This document shows, in pieces, positions 12,411 to 19,616 of a DNA stretch of 64,000 nt. Within the stretch, counting starts at the first letter, position 1, and every line of letters starts with the position of its first letter. The stretch comes from Methylomonas koyamae (GTDB lineage Bacteria; Pseudomonadota; Gammaproteobacteria; Methylococcales; Methylomonadaceae), in contig NZ_AP019777.1 of assembly GCF_019669905.1 (NCBI RefSeq), positions 744,001 through 808,000 of the forward strand, written 5' to 3'. Made by a program: the position numbers and the translations under genes. The notes beneath the pieces are model-generated. The model did not search any database. It saw only the letters and a program-made list of their open reading frames with translations, and was not told the DNA's origin.

Positions 12411-13391
12411 CTACCAATCGATCATATCCAACGCCGTTCGTAGCGCAAATTGCAAACTGCCGAGGTCGGCTTTGCCGGTGCCGGCCAGTTCCAGCGCGGT
12501 GCCGTGGTCGACCGAGGTGCGCACGATGGGCAGGCCTAGCGTGACGTTGACGGCTTGGCCGAAGCCTTTGTATTTCAAGACCGGCAGACCCTGGTCGTGG
12601 TACATGGCCAGCACGGCGTCGGCATGGTCCAAGTACTTGGGGGTAAACAAAGTGTCGGCCGGCAGTGGACCGTACAAATGGATGCCCTCGCTGCGCAGGC
12701 GCTCCAGAGTGGGTTCGATGATTCTGATCTCTTCGTGGCCGAGGTGGCCGTTTTCGCCGGCGTGGGGATTCAGGCCGCACACCAGGATTCGCGGCGAGGC
12801 GATGCGGAAACGTTGGCGCAAATCGCTGTCCAGTACTCTGACGACTCGGCTTAAAGACTCGTTCGTAATCGCGGCGCTGACCTGGGTCAACGGCAGGTGG
12901 GTAGTGGCCAGAGCTACCCGCAGGCCCGGCGTCGCCAGCATCATGACCGGATCGGCGCCGCACAGTTCGGCGATGAACTCGGTATGGCCGCTGAAGCGGA
13001 AGCCGGCATCGTTGATCGCTGCTTTATGCACCGGCCCGGTCACCATCGCCGAGAAGGTGCCGCTCAGGCAGCCCAGCGTCGCTTGGCGGATGGTTTCCAG
13101 CACGTAGTGGCTGTTGTCGGGATTGAGTCGGCCGCAAACTGCCGGCGCGCCTAGTTTTAGCGGCAATACCGTCAGCGTGCCCGGCTGGTGTTGGATGGCG
13201 GGTGGTTGTTCGATTTCGAACAGTTCGATGGTTAGCGGTAGGCCGAGCTTTTCTGCACGCTGTACCAACAGTTCCGGATCGGCCACGGCGACGGGCCGGC
13301 ACGGGAGTTGGTGTTGTACCAGTTGTACGGTTAAATCCGGGCCGATGCCGGCCGGTTCGCCCGGGGTTAAAGCTATTCTGGGTATCGTCAT
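12411..13391 (-). CDS. pdxA: 4-hydroxythreonine-4-phosphate dehydrogenase
   Basis: A 326-residue NAD-dependent enzyme of the DXP-dependent pyridoxal 5'-phosphate pathway. It opens [18 protein letters not shown] and contains the metal-ligand histidine regions [26 protein letters not shown] and [17 protein letters not shown]. Upstream of rsmA on the same strand, a common pairing in proteobacteria. Confidence 0.96.
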   Translation of the reverse strand: MTIPRIALTPGEPAGIGPDLTVQLVQHQLPCRPVAVADPELLVQRAEKLGLPLTIELFEIEQPPAIQHQPGTLTVLPLKLGAPAVCGRLNPDNSHYVLETIRQATLGCLSGTFSAMVTGPVHKAAINDAGFRFSGHTEFIAELCGADPVMMLATPGLRVALATTHLPLTQVSAAITNESLSRVVRVLDSDLRQRFRIASPRILVCGLNPHAGENGHLGHEEIRIIEPTLERLRSEGIHLYGPLPADTLFTPKYLDHADAVLAMYHDQGLPVLKYKGFGQAVNVTLGLPIVRTSVDHGTALELAGTGKADLGSLQFALRTALDMIDW

Positions 13392-13458
13392 AGTGGTTTC
13401 CCCCGAATCGGGCGCATCAGGCCGGGCGGTGGCCGCTCAACGGGCTTAGGCCCGAAGA

Positions 13459-14022
13459 TCAGACCGGATTGTGTTCCTGGCAGATTTTTTGGCTGTCTTC
13501 GATGCTGAGTTTTTCTTGGGTCAGCAGGCAAAAAAAGCCGCCGTCTTTTTCGCTGAAATTTCGGCAGGTCTTGCAGACTCCGAACGATTGCGACTGGTTG
13601 GCTTTTTGTAACGCAGTCAAGGCTTGTTGGAACACGTTGGTGTCTGAAGGCGGCGCCTCGCTATGCTGCAAAATTGCCGTGGCGCTGGTGAACAGGTCGG
13701 AGGGGCGGGCTTGTTTCAGGATTTCCACGCCGTCCGGCAGCAAATGCAGATGTACTACACGTTTATCGTTAGTATCCGGCGTTTTGCCGATGTAGCCTTT
13801 TTTTTCCAAAATGATCAGCGATTGCGAAACGGTACCGCGCGTCATGCCCAGGTAATTGGCAACCGCGGCCGGCGTGTTGCTATATTTGTTACAGCGCGAT
13901 AGGTAGTTCAGTACTTGGAAATGTACCGGTTGCATGCCCAGTTCGGTGCATTTTTTCCGTTCTTCCGAGCGGATTAACGTGGTCATGCACTCAATAAGTT
14001 CATAAATATCAGTCTGTTGCAT
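13459..14022 (-). CDS. MarR-family transcriptional regulator with C-terminal four-cysteine motif
   Basis: A 187-residue regulator. Residues about 5-110 form a MarR winged helix: recognition helix region TRGTVSQSLIILEKKGYI and the wing TNDKRVVHLHLLPDG. The tail is unusual for MarR proteins: C150-X2-C153, C165 and C181 (CKTCRNF, FFCLL, KICQEH), a spacing that could bind zinc or an iron-sulfur cluster, so redox or nitric-oxide sensing is possible but unproven. The ATG at 14022 is chosen over an upstream TTG at 14058 that lacks a ribosome site. It is divergent from the heme d1 cluster, with a perfect inverted repeat in between, so it probably regulates that cluster and itself. Confidence 0.85.
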   Translation of the reverse strand: MQQTDIYELIECMTTLIRSEERKKCTELGMQPVHFQVLNYLSRCNKYSNTPAAVANYLGMTRGTVSQSLIILEKKGYIGKTPDTNDKRVVHLHLLPDGVEILKQARPSDLFTSATAILQHSEAPPSDTNVFQQALTALQKANQSQSFGVCKTCRNFSEKDGGFFCLLTQEKLSIEDSQKICQEHNPV

Positions 14023-14064
14023 AAATTGAATTCTGTTCGAGGCGCATAAGGTTGACAAGGACGC

Positions 14065-14086
14065 CTATCAAGCGGTAAATTGATAG
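14065..14086. promoter_or_regulatory. Candidate operator in the divergent marR / d1-cluster promoter region
   Basis: A perfect inverted repeat, CTATCAA, eight bases, TTGATAG, lying 43 bases upstream of the MarR start and about 150 bases upstream of the cytochrome cd1-like gene. Size and symmetry suit a MarR dimer. The half-site order (ATCAA before TTGAT) is the reverse of an FNR/DNR box. Assignment to the neighbouring MarR protein is an inference from position. Confidence 0.5.
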
Positions 14087-14236
14087 CGAATCGAAACTTT
14101 AATTTATAACATTCGGCCTGGAGTCAACAAGTTGTAATTTTACCATGGGAATCCGCGGCACTGCCCGTTGTGGTCTTTTATGGTTTAATGCACCAAGTTG
14201 GCTCTTTTTTTAACTTGCGGATGGCGGGGAATTTAG

Positions 14237-15817
14237 ATGAAAAAAACAACGATAAGACTGCGTAAAAATTTACTGGCGAGTTCCATCATCATGCTCTTGT
14301 CGTCCGGAGTGGCGCTGGCCAAGAGCGACGATATGCACCAAATCTATCAAGACAACTGCGCGAGCTGCCACGGCTCCGATCACGGCGGGTATTTGGCGCC
14401 GGCGCTGAACGCGGACACTTTGAAGGGCCGCAGCCCGACCGCGTTGCGCACCATCGTCATGGCCGGCAGTTTCGATACGCTGATGCCTCCTTTCTACGGC
14501 AGATTGAGCGACGACGAGATTCGCGGGGTGATCAAGCACTTGCAGTCAACCCCGAAACAACCGAATCCGGCCTGGACCATAGACGACATGAAAAATTCGT
14601 TGAAAGTCTACGTCAAAGACGAGAGCACCTTGCCTAGCAAACCGACTTTCCAGATCGACGATAAATTCGAAAATCTGATCGGCGTAGCTGCGCGCGGCAA
14701 ATATGGCCGCGGCGAAGGTTCCAAAGCCATTTTCATTAACAGCGCGACCCATCAGAAAGTCGGCGAGGTTGCGACCGGCACTGCTGCGCACATTATCGAC
14801 TTCAACCCGGCCAATCCGCGTTGGGCTTACGTCAAAACCGACACCGCCGAGATTTTCAAAGTCGATTTGTACTCGATGAAAGCGGTACGCAGTATCAAAA
14901 CCGGCTGGAACGGCCCCGGCATGGGCGTATCGCGCGACGGCAAATACATCATGGCTGGCTCCTTCGTGCCGCATAACGCCGTGATCTTGGATGCCGATAC
15001 CCTGGAACCGTTGAAAACCTTTGAATTGGAAGGTATCGATCCCGACGGTAAACATGTCTCATCCGATTCCGGCATGATCATCGGTACGCCGTATGCCGAT
15101 GTCTTTGCGATCGCGTTGGAAAACGCCGGCCAAGTCTGGATTGTCGATTACAAAAAAGACGGCTTCCCGGTCACCAAAATCGAAAAAGTCGGCCGCCACT
15201 TGCACGATGCCTTCCTGACCCACGGTGGCAAAAAACTGATGGTGGCATCCTATGACGACAGCATCGTCGCCGCCATCGATCTGGAAGAGCGCAAACTGAT
15301 CAAACAATTGCCGGCCGGTTGCGTGCCGCACGTCGGCGGCGGATCGGCGGTGAAAGTCGATGGCCGTACCTTGGGCTTCGGCACCAACTTCGGCGACTGC
15401 GACAAGATGGTCGTCAGCGTTTGGGACTTGGACAAAATGGAAGTGGTCAAGCAAGTGCCGGTTTCCGGCGGCACCGAGTCGCCTGCCGCTCATGCCAATG
15501 CGCCTTACGTCGCGGTGGACATCATCAGCAAGGACAGACGCGCCCGTACCGTGCAGTTGATCGACAAAAAATCGCTCGAAGTGGTTAAAACCCTGGATGT
15601 CGGCGGCCACGCCTACTTCCCGGAATACAGTGCCGACGGCAAATTCCTGTACATCTCCGCCGGCTACAATGGCGACGAAGTCGTGGTCTACGATTCCAAC
15701 AGTCTGCAAAAAGTAGCTTCGATCCCGATGGAAAGCCCGGCCGGGATTTTCTCCAGAGGTCGTGTCAAGTACATGACTCGCGGTTTGTCGCCTGACGAGA
15801 TGGAGCAACACAAATGA
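14237..15817 (+). CDS. Cytochrome cd1-like protein (NirS/NirN family)
   Basis: A 526-residue periplasmic protein. The signal peptide ends near GVALA-KS (residue 28). An N-terminal cytochrome c domain has C41-X2-C44-H45 and a likely axial M83 in TLMPPFYG. From about residue 115 onward is a d1-type eight-bladed propeller. H323 (RHLHDAF) and H365 (CVPHVGG) are 42 residues apart, the same spacing as the d1-pocket histidines His327 and His369 of Pseudomonas aeruginosa NirS. The C-terminus (SPAGIF) is closer in style to NirF/NirN than to the usual NirS ending. It may therefore be a nitrite reductase or a NirN-like heme d1 dehydrogenase. GGGGA precedes the ATG. First gene of the d1 cluster; its stop overlaps the next start by four bases. 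Confidence 0.85.
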   Translation: MKKTTIRLRKNLLASSIIMLLSSGVALAKSDDMHQIYQDNCASCHGSDHGGYLAPALNADTLKGRSPTALRTIVMAGSFDTLMPPFYGRLSDDEIRGVIKHLQSTPKQPNPAWTIDDMKNSLKVYVKDESTLPSKPTFQIDDKFENLIGVAARGKYGRGEGSKAIFINSATHQKVGEVATGTAAHIIDFNPANPRWAYVKTDTAEIFKVDLYSMKAVRSIKTGWNGPGMGVSRDGKYIMAGSFVPHNAVILDADTLEPLKTFELEGIDPDGKHVSSDSGMIIGTPYADVFAIALENAGQVWIVDYKKDGFPVTKIEKVGRHLHDAFLTHGGKKLMVASYDDSIVAAIDLEERKLIKQLPAGCVPHVGGGSAVKVDGRTLGFGTNFGDCDKMVVSVWDLDKMEVVKQVPVSGGTESPAAHANAPYVAVDIISKDRRARTVQLIDKKSLEVVKTLDVGGHAYFPEYSADGKFLYISAGYNGDEVVVYDSNSLQKVASIPMESPAGIFSRGRVKYMTRGLSPDEMEQHK

Positions 15818-16122
15818 AAATAGCCCGTTACAGTGCAATGGTGTTGGCCGGCATGTTCGCCGCCAATGCCCAGGCGGTTAGCTTATATGTCGGCCAGTAC
15901 AAAGCCGGTGTGGTGTGTGCGCAATGCCACGGTATCCGCATGCCGAGCGCGGACGCGCCGTTTCCGCCGTTAGGCGGACGCGATCCGGAATATTTGAAAA
16001 CCGCGATCAAGCAATACCGCGATAAGACTCGCAAGTCGGACATCATGAACGCGATAGCCGGTTCGTTGACCGATAGCGAGATTGCCGATATTGCCGCTTA
16101 TTACGGCAGCGTCAAGCCTTAA
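15814..16122 (+). CDS. Small c-type cytochrome (class I)
   Basis: A 102-residue periplasmic monoheme cytochrome c. Signal peptide to about residue 20 (AANAQA), heme site C35-A-Q-C38-H39, and the closing IADIAAYYGSVKP helix typical of cytochrome c553/c4-like domains. It starts within the stop of the cd1-like gene (ATGA overlap), so the two are translationally coupled and it is a likely electron donor to or partner of that protein. It is not obviously NirM or NirC. Confidence 0.85.
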   Translation: MKIARYSAMVLAGMFAANAQAVSLYVGQYKAGVVCAQCHGIRMPSADAPFPPLGGRDPEYLKTAIKQYRDKTRKSDIMNAIAGSLTDSEIADIAAYYGSVKP

Positions 16123-16125
16123 GCG

Positions 16126-16425
16126 ATGCGGCTCGCCTGGATACTCGGCGTGTTTTGTTTCGGCGTCTGCGCCGACGAGCCGGGTGCTGCTCGCCAGCAG
16201 GAACTGGAGAATATGCTGAAGCACGACTGCGGTTCCTGCCACGGTTTGCCGCCGAAAGGCGGATTGGGGCCTTCGTTGATGCCGGACGCCTTGGCCGGCA
16301 AAAACGATGCGTTGTTGTTCGATGCGATTCGTAACGGCCGGGCCGGCACCGCAATGCCGTCTTGGCGCCCGTTTTTGAACGATGCCGAGATCAGATGGAT
16401 GGTTAGTCGTCTGCGTCAACGCTGA
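16126..16425 (+). CDS. nirC: NirC-like c-type cytochrome
   Basis: A 99-residue monoheme cytochrome c with a short signal peptide (MRLAWILGVFCFGVCA) and heme site C35-G-S-C38-H39. The C-terminal AMPSWRPFLNDAEIRWMVSRL, with a likely methionine ligand, resembles NirC, the small cytochrome associated with heme d1 maturation and cd1 reduction. The start lies three bases past the preceding stop. Position immediately before nirF matches the Pseudomonas order nirC-nirF. Confidence 0.75.
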   Translation: MRLAWILGVFCFGVCADEPGAARQQELENMLKHDCGSCHGLPPKGGLGPSLMPDALAGKNDALLFDAIRNGRAGTAMPSWRPFLNDAEIRWMVSRLRQR

Positions 16426-16511
16426 AGCCGGCATCGCTTTCGGTTTTGCGCGACCGGACTCCGCCCTTTTGCGGATTTGTTGGAACGGAAAAATTTCGGA
16501 ACAGGGTCTTC

Positions 16512-17684
16512 ATGAAACTTTTGGCTGCCGCACTGTTGTCTACGCTCGCAATCGCCGGCTCGGCATGCGCCGATTTGCGCGCTACCGGGGACTTGGGCGT
16601 CGTAATCGAGCGTGAGGCGGGTACGATTCAAATCGTCAACACTACTAAGCCGGCCATGCTGAGCCGCATCGAAGGTCTGGGCGATTTGTCGCACGCCTCG
16701 GTAGTATTCTCCCGCGACCAGCGCTACGCCTATGTGTTCGGCCGTGACGGCGGACTGACCAAAATCGATCTGCTGCAGGACAAAATCGACAAACGGATCG
16801 TGCAGGCCGGTAACAGTATCGGCGGCGCGATTTCGCAAGACGGCAAGGTCATCGCCGTGTCCAATTACACCCCGGGCGGCGTCAAACTGTTCGACGCGGT
16901 GACGCTGGAAGCCTTGGCCGAGATTCCCGCGGTATACGGCGACGAAAACAAATTATCCAAAGTCGTCGGCTTGGTCGATGCGCCGGGCCAGCGCTTTGTC
17001 TGCAGCCTGTTCGATGCCAACGAAATCTGGCTAATCGACGCCAAAAATCCGCGCCAACCCGGCGTTAAGAAATTCAAGGATGTCGGCAAGCAACCTTACG
17101 ATGCATTGTTGAGTCCCGATGGCCATTATTACGCCGCAGGTTTGTTCGGCGAAAAAGGCTTGGCTCTGCTGGACTTGTGGCAACCGGAGCAAGGCGTGCA
17201 GCATATTCTGGACGACTACGGTAAGGAAGACGAGCAATTGCCGGTCTACAAAATGCCGCATCTGGAAGGCTGGACCATGGTTGGCGACTGGCTGTTCGTA
17301 CCGGCGGTCGGCCGGCACGAAGTGTTGGTCGTCGACAAGCACGACTGGTCTCTGCTGAAGCGGATTCCGCTGGCGGGCCAACCGGTGTTCGTCAGCGCTC
17401 GCCCCGACGGCCGGCAAGTTTGGGTGAATTTCGCTTTTCCGGATAACCAGACGCTGCAGGTTATCGATGTCAAGGATTTGAATGTCGTCAAGACTCTGCA
17501 ACCTGGCAAAGCCGTGCTGCATATGGAATTCAGCCCACGCGGCGAAGCGGTATGGCTGGCGATACGCGACGACGACCGGGTCGCCGTTTACGATACCGAG
17601 ACTTTCGCTGAGATTTCGCGGCTGCCGGCGCAGAAGCCCAGCGGCATATTTTTTACCGACCGTGCCAATCGGATAGGTTGGTAA
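16512..17684 (+). CDS. nirF: Heme d1 biosynthesis protein NirF
   Basis: A 390-residue propeller protein of the d1 family without a c-heme domain. It has a signal peptide ending around SACA-DLRATG, repeated propeller blades, and the typical ending QKPSGIFFTDRANRIGW. NirF acts in the periplasm in late heme d1 assembly. The ATG at 16512 is preferred to an in-frame ATG 22 codons upstream because it begins the signal peptide. The lipobox is poor, so a soluble exported form is more likely here. It ends two bases before nirD. Confidence 0.92.
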   Translation: MKLLAAALLSTLAIAGSACADLRATGDLGVVIEREAGTIQIVNTTKPAMLSRIEGLGDLSHASVVFSRDQRYAYVFGRDGGLTKIDLLQDKIDKRIVQAGNSIGGAISQDGKVIAVSNYTPGGVKLFDAVTLEALAEIPAVYGDENKLSKVVGLVDAPGQRFVCSLFDANEIWLIDAKNPRQPGVKKFKDVGKQPYDALLSPDGHYYAAGLFGEKGLALLDLWQPEQGVQHILDDYGKEDEQLPVYKMPHLEGWTMVGDWLFVPAVGRHEVLVVDKHDWSLLKRIPLAGQPVFVSARPDGRQVWVNFAFPDNQTLQVIDVKDLNVVKTLQPGKAVLHMEFSPRGEAVWLAIRDDDRVAVYDTETFAEISRLPAQKPSGIFFTDRANRIGW

Positions 17685-17686
17685 CC

Positions 17687-18151
17687 ATGTTGGCGCAGTT
17701 GCAAACCTTGCACAAACACTTGTTGAACGATTATCAGCAGGACTTCCCGCTGAGTCCGACCCCGTATCGCGATATCGCCGAGCAACTCGGCGTCAGCGAG
17801 GATGAAGTGTTGCATGCCTTCGAGGAGTTATCCGCCCAACGCATGATCAGCCGGATCGGCCCGGTGATCGCGCCGAACAGCATCGGCAGTAGCGCTTTGG
17901 TGGCGATGGCGGTGCCGGAGCACGATTTGGCGCGTGTCGCCGAACTGGTCAGTGCCTATCCGGAAGTCAATCATAACTATGAGCGGGAAAACCGGTTCAA
18001 TCTGTGGTTCGTCGCGGTCGCCGACGACGAGCCGCAGCTAAACGCGGTGATTGCCGAGATCGAAACTCGCAGCGGTTATACGGCGATGACATTGCCGATG
18101 CTGGCGGATTACTTCATCAACCTGGGCTTCGAGATGAATCTACATGATTGA
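17687..18151 (+). CDS. nirD: Siroheme decarboxylase subunit NirD (AsnC/Lrp fold)
   Basis: A 154-residue member of the NirD/L/G/H group, which decarboxylates siroheme to didecarboxysiroheme in heme d1 synthesis. The N-terminal helix-turn-helix-like part (YRDIAEQLGVSEDEVLHAFEEL) and RAM-like C-terminal part (HNYERENRFNLWFVAV) are typical. The start is the ATG at 17687, with GGATAGG just upstream, rather than a TTG three codons earlier. Which of the four paralogs is called D, L, G or H is based on gene order only. Confidence 0.88.
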   Translation: MLAQLQTLHKHLLNDYQQDFPLSPTPYRDIAEQLGVSEDEVLHAFEELSAQRMISRIGPVIAPNSIGSSALVAMAVPEHDLARVAELVSAYPEVNHNYERENRFNLWFVAVADDEPQLNAVIAEIETRSGYTAMTLPMLADYFINLGFEMNLHD

Positions 18152-18686
18152 GACCACCGACCAGCATTTGATTAACGCAGTGCAGGCCGGGCTACCGATC
18201 GCGGCGCGGCCCTATGCCGTGATCGGCGAACGTTTGGGGCTGACCGAGCAGGAAGTGATCGAGCGTCTGGCCCGGTTGCGGGCGCAGGGTCTGATCAAGC
18301 GCTGGGGGGTGGTGGTCAAGCATCGCCAACTCGGCTATCGCGCCAACGCGATGATCGTGATGGACGTGCCGGACGAACGGGTTAGCGATGTCGGCGCCTT
18401 ACTAAGCCAGCAGGCTTGCGTCAATTTGTGTTATCAACGCCCGCGCCAGGGCGAGGTCTGGCCGTACAACCTGTACTGCATGATTCACGGTAAAAGCCGC
18501 GAAGTGGTATTGGAACAGTGGGCTGAGTTGCGCCATGGTTGCGCGCTGACCGGGTATGCCTACGAAGTATTGTTCAGCCGGCGTTGCTTCAAGCAGCGCG
18601 GCGCGTTGTATTCGCTGCGTGGCGCTTTACCGGTGCAGCCCGGCGGCGGACAGGGTCAGCCGACATTCGAAATTCATTCGAGCTGA
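18144..18686 (+). CDS. nirL: Siroheme decarboxylase subunit NirL
   Basis: A 180-residue paralog of the neighbouring NirD/G/H proteins: winged-helix part (AVIGERLGLTEQEVIERLARL) and a C-terminal ligand-binding part (CYQRPRQGEVWPYNLYCMIHG). It is one of two proteins here with the CYQRPR...WPYNL signature (the other is NirH), whereas NirD and NirG carry HNY...NxWFV, as expected for two interacting subunit types. It overlaps the end of nirD by eight bases. The last about 20 residues (Gly/Gln-rich) are extra compared with its paralogs. Confidence 0.87.
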   Translation: MIETTDQHLINAVQAGLPIAARPYAVIGERLGLTEQEVIERLARLRAQGLIKRWGVVVKHRQLGYRANAMIVMDVPDERVSDVGALLSQQACVNLCYQRPRQGEVWPYNLYCMIHGKSREVVLEQWAELRHGCALTGYAYEVLFSRRCFKQRGALYSLRGALPVQPGGGQGQPTFEIHSS

Positions 18687-18691
18687 CCGCT

Positions 18692-19135
18692 ATGGATCCC
18701 TCCGATAAAGCCATTGTTAACCGGCTGCAGCAAGGCTTCCCCATCTGCGACTCGCCTTTTCGTTACGTCGCCGAAGAGCTGGGTATAGCCGAATCCGAAT
18801 TGTTGGCCCGGTTGCAAACCATGCTGGCCGAAGGCGTGCTGTCGCGTTTCGGGCCGATGTACCATGCCGAACAAATGGGTGGGGCGCTGACGCTGGCAGC
18901 GTTGAAAGTACCTGACGATCGGTTCGACGAAGTGGCGGAAATCGTCAACGCCTTTCCGGAAGTCGCTCACAACTATGCGCGTAACCATGTTTTGAATATG
19001 TGGTTTGTATTGGCCACCGAGAAGCCGGAACAGGTATCTGCGGTAATCGGCCGGATTGAGGACGCGACCGGTTTGGCCGTCTACAACATGCCGAAAATCA
19101 GCGAATACTATGTCGGCTTGCAATTGGAAGCGTGA
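18692..19135 (+). CDS. nirG: Siroheme decarboxylase subunit NirG
   Basis: A 147-residue AsnC-like protein of the same family: GFPICDSPFRYVAEELGIAE, FGPMYHAEQMGG and HNYARNHVLNMWFVL. Like NirD it carries the HNY...WFV type of C-terminal half. The open frame extends 51 codons upstream into nirL, but the ATG at 18692, five bases after the nirL stop, gives the family length. The stop overlaps the nirH start by one base. Confidence 0.87.
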   Translation: MDPSDKAIVNRLQQGFPICDSPFRYVAEELGIAESELLARLQTMLAEGVLSRFGPMYHAEQMGGALTLAALKVPDDRFDEVAEIVNAFPEVAHNYARNHVLNMWFVLATEKPEQVSAVIGRIEDATGLAVYNMPKISEYYVGLQLEA

Positions 19136-19614
19136 TGAATATTGATGCGGTCGACCGTCAAATTATCCAAGCTACCCAGGCCGGTTTGCCGTTGGTGGCG
19201 CAGCCCTATCAGGCGGTCGCCGAGGAGTTGGGCTTACCTGTCGAAGATGTTATGCAGCGGCTGGCACGGATGCAGCGAGACGGGATCATCCGCCGCATCG
19301 CCGCGGTGCCCAACCACTACAAACTGGGCTACCGTTACAACGGCATGACGGTTTGGGATGTTGCCGATCGCTACGTCGATAGTCTGGGGCCGCAAGTGGC
19401 CGAATTGCCATTCGTCAGCCATTGTTACCAACGGCCGCGGCATTTGCCGGACTGGCCCTACAATCTGTTCGCGATGGTGCATGGCAAGACCGAACAAGAC
19501 GCCGAGCGGCAGGTGGCGGCCATCGCCGAGTTATTGGGCGAGCGGGCCCGCAGCCATGAAGTGCTTTACAGCACTAAAATTCTGAAAAAGACCGGCCTGC
19601 GCATCGGAGGATAA
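19135..19614 (+). CDS. nirH: Siroheme decarboxylase subunit NirH
   Basis: A 159-residue AsnC-like protein with IDAVDRQIIQATQAGLPLV, the basic RRIAAVPNHYKLGYRYNG block and CYQRPRHLPDWPYNLFAMVHG, pairing it with NirL. It takes part in the siroheme decarboxylation step of heme d1 synthesis. A GTG one codon upstream is ignored in favour of the ATG at 19135. It is followed two bases later by nirJ. Confidence 0.88.
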   Translation: MNIDAVDRQIIQATQAGLPLVAQPYQAVAEELGLPVEDVMQRLARMQRDGIIRRIAAVPNHYKLGYRYNGMTVWDVADRYVDSLGPQVAELPFVSHCYQRPRHLPDWPYNLFAMVHGKTEQDAERQVAAIAELLGERARSHEVLYSTKILKKTGLRIGG

Positions 19615-19616
19615 CC

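Noticed and set aside
14065..14086. FNR/DNR-type box upstream of the cd1-like gene
   Set aside because: The half-sites are in the order ATCAA...TTGAT with eight bases between them, the opposite of TTGAT-N4-ATCAA. No proper FNR box was found in the 214 bases between the two genes.
18539..18691. N-terminal extension of NirG into nirL
   Set aside because: The extra 51 codons read the nirL sequence in another frame; NirG paralogs start where the ATG at 18692 lies.
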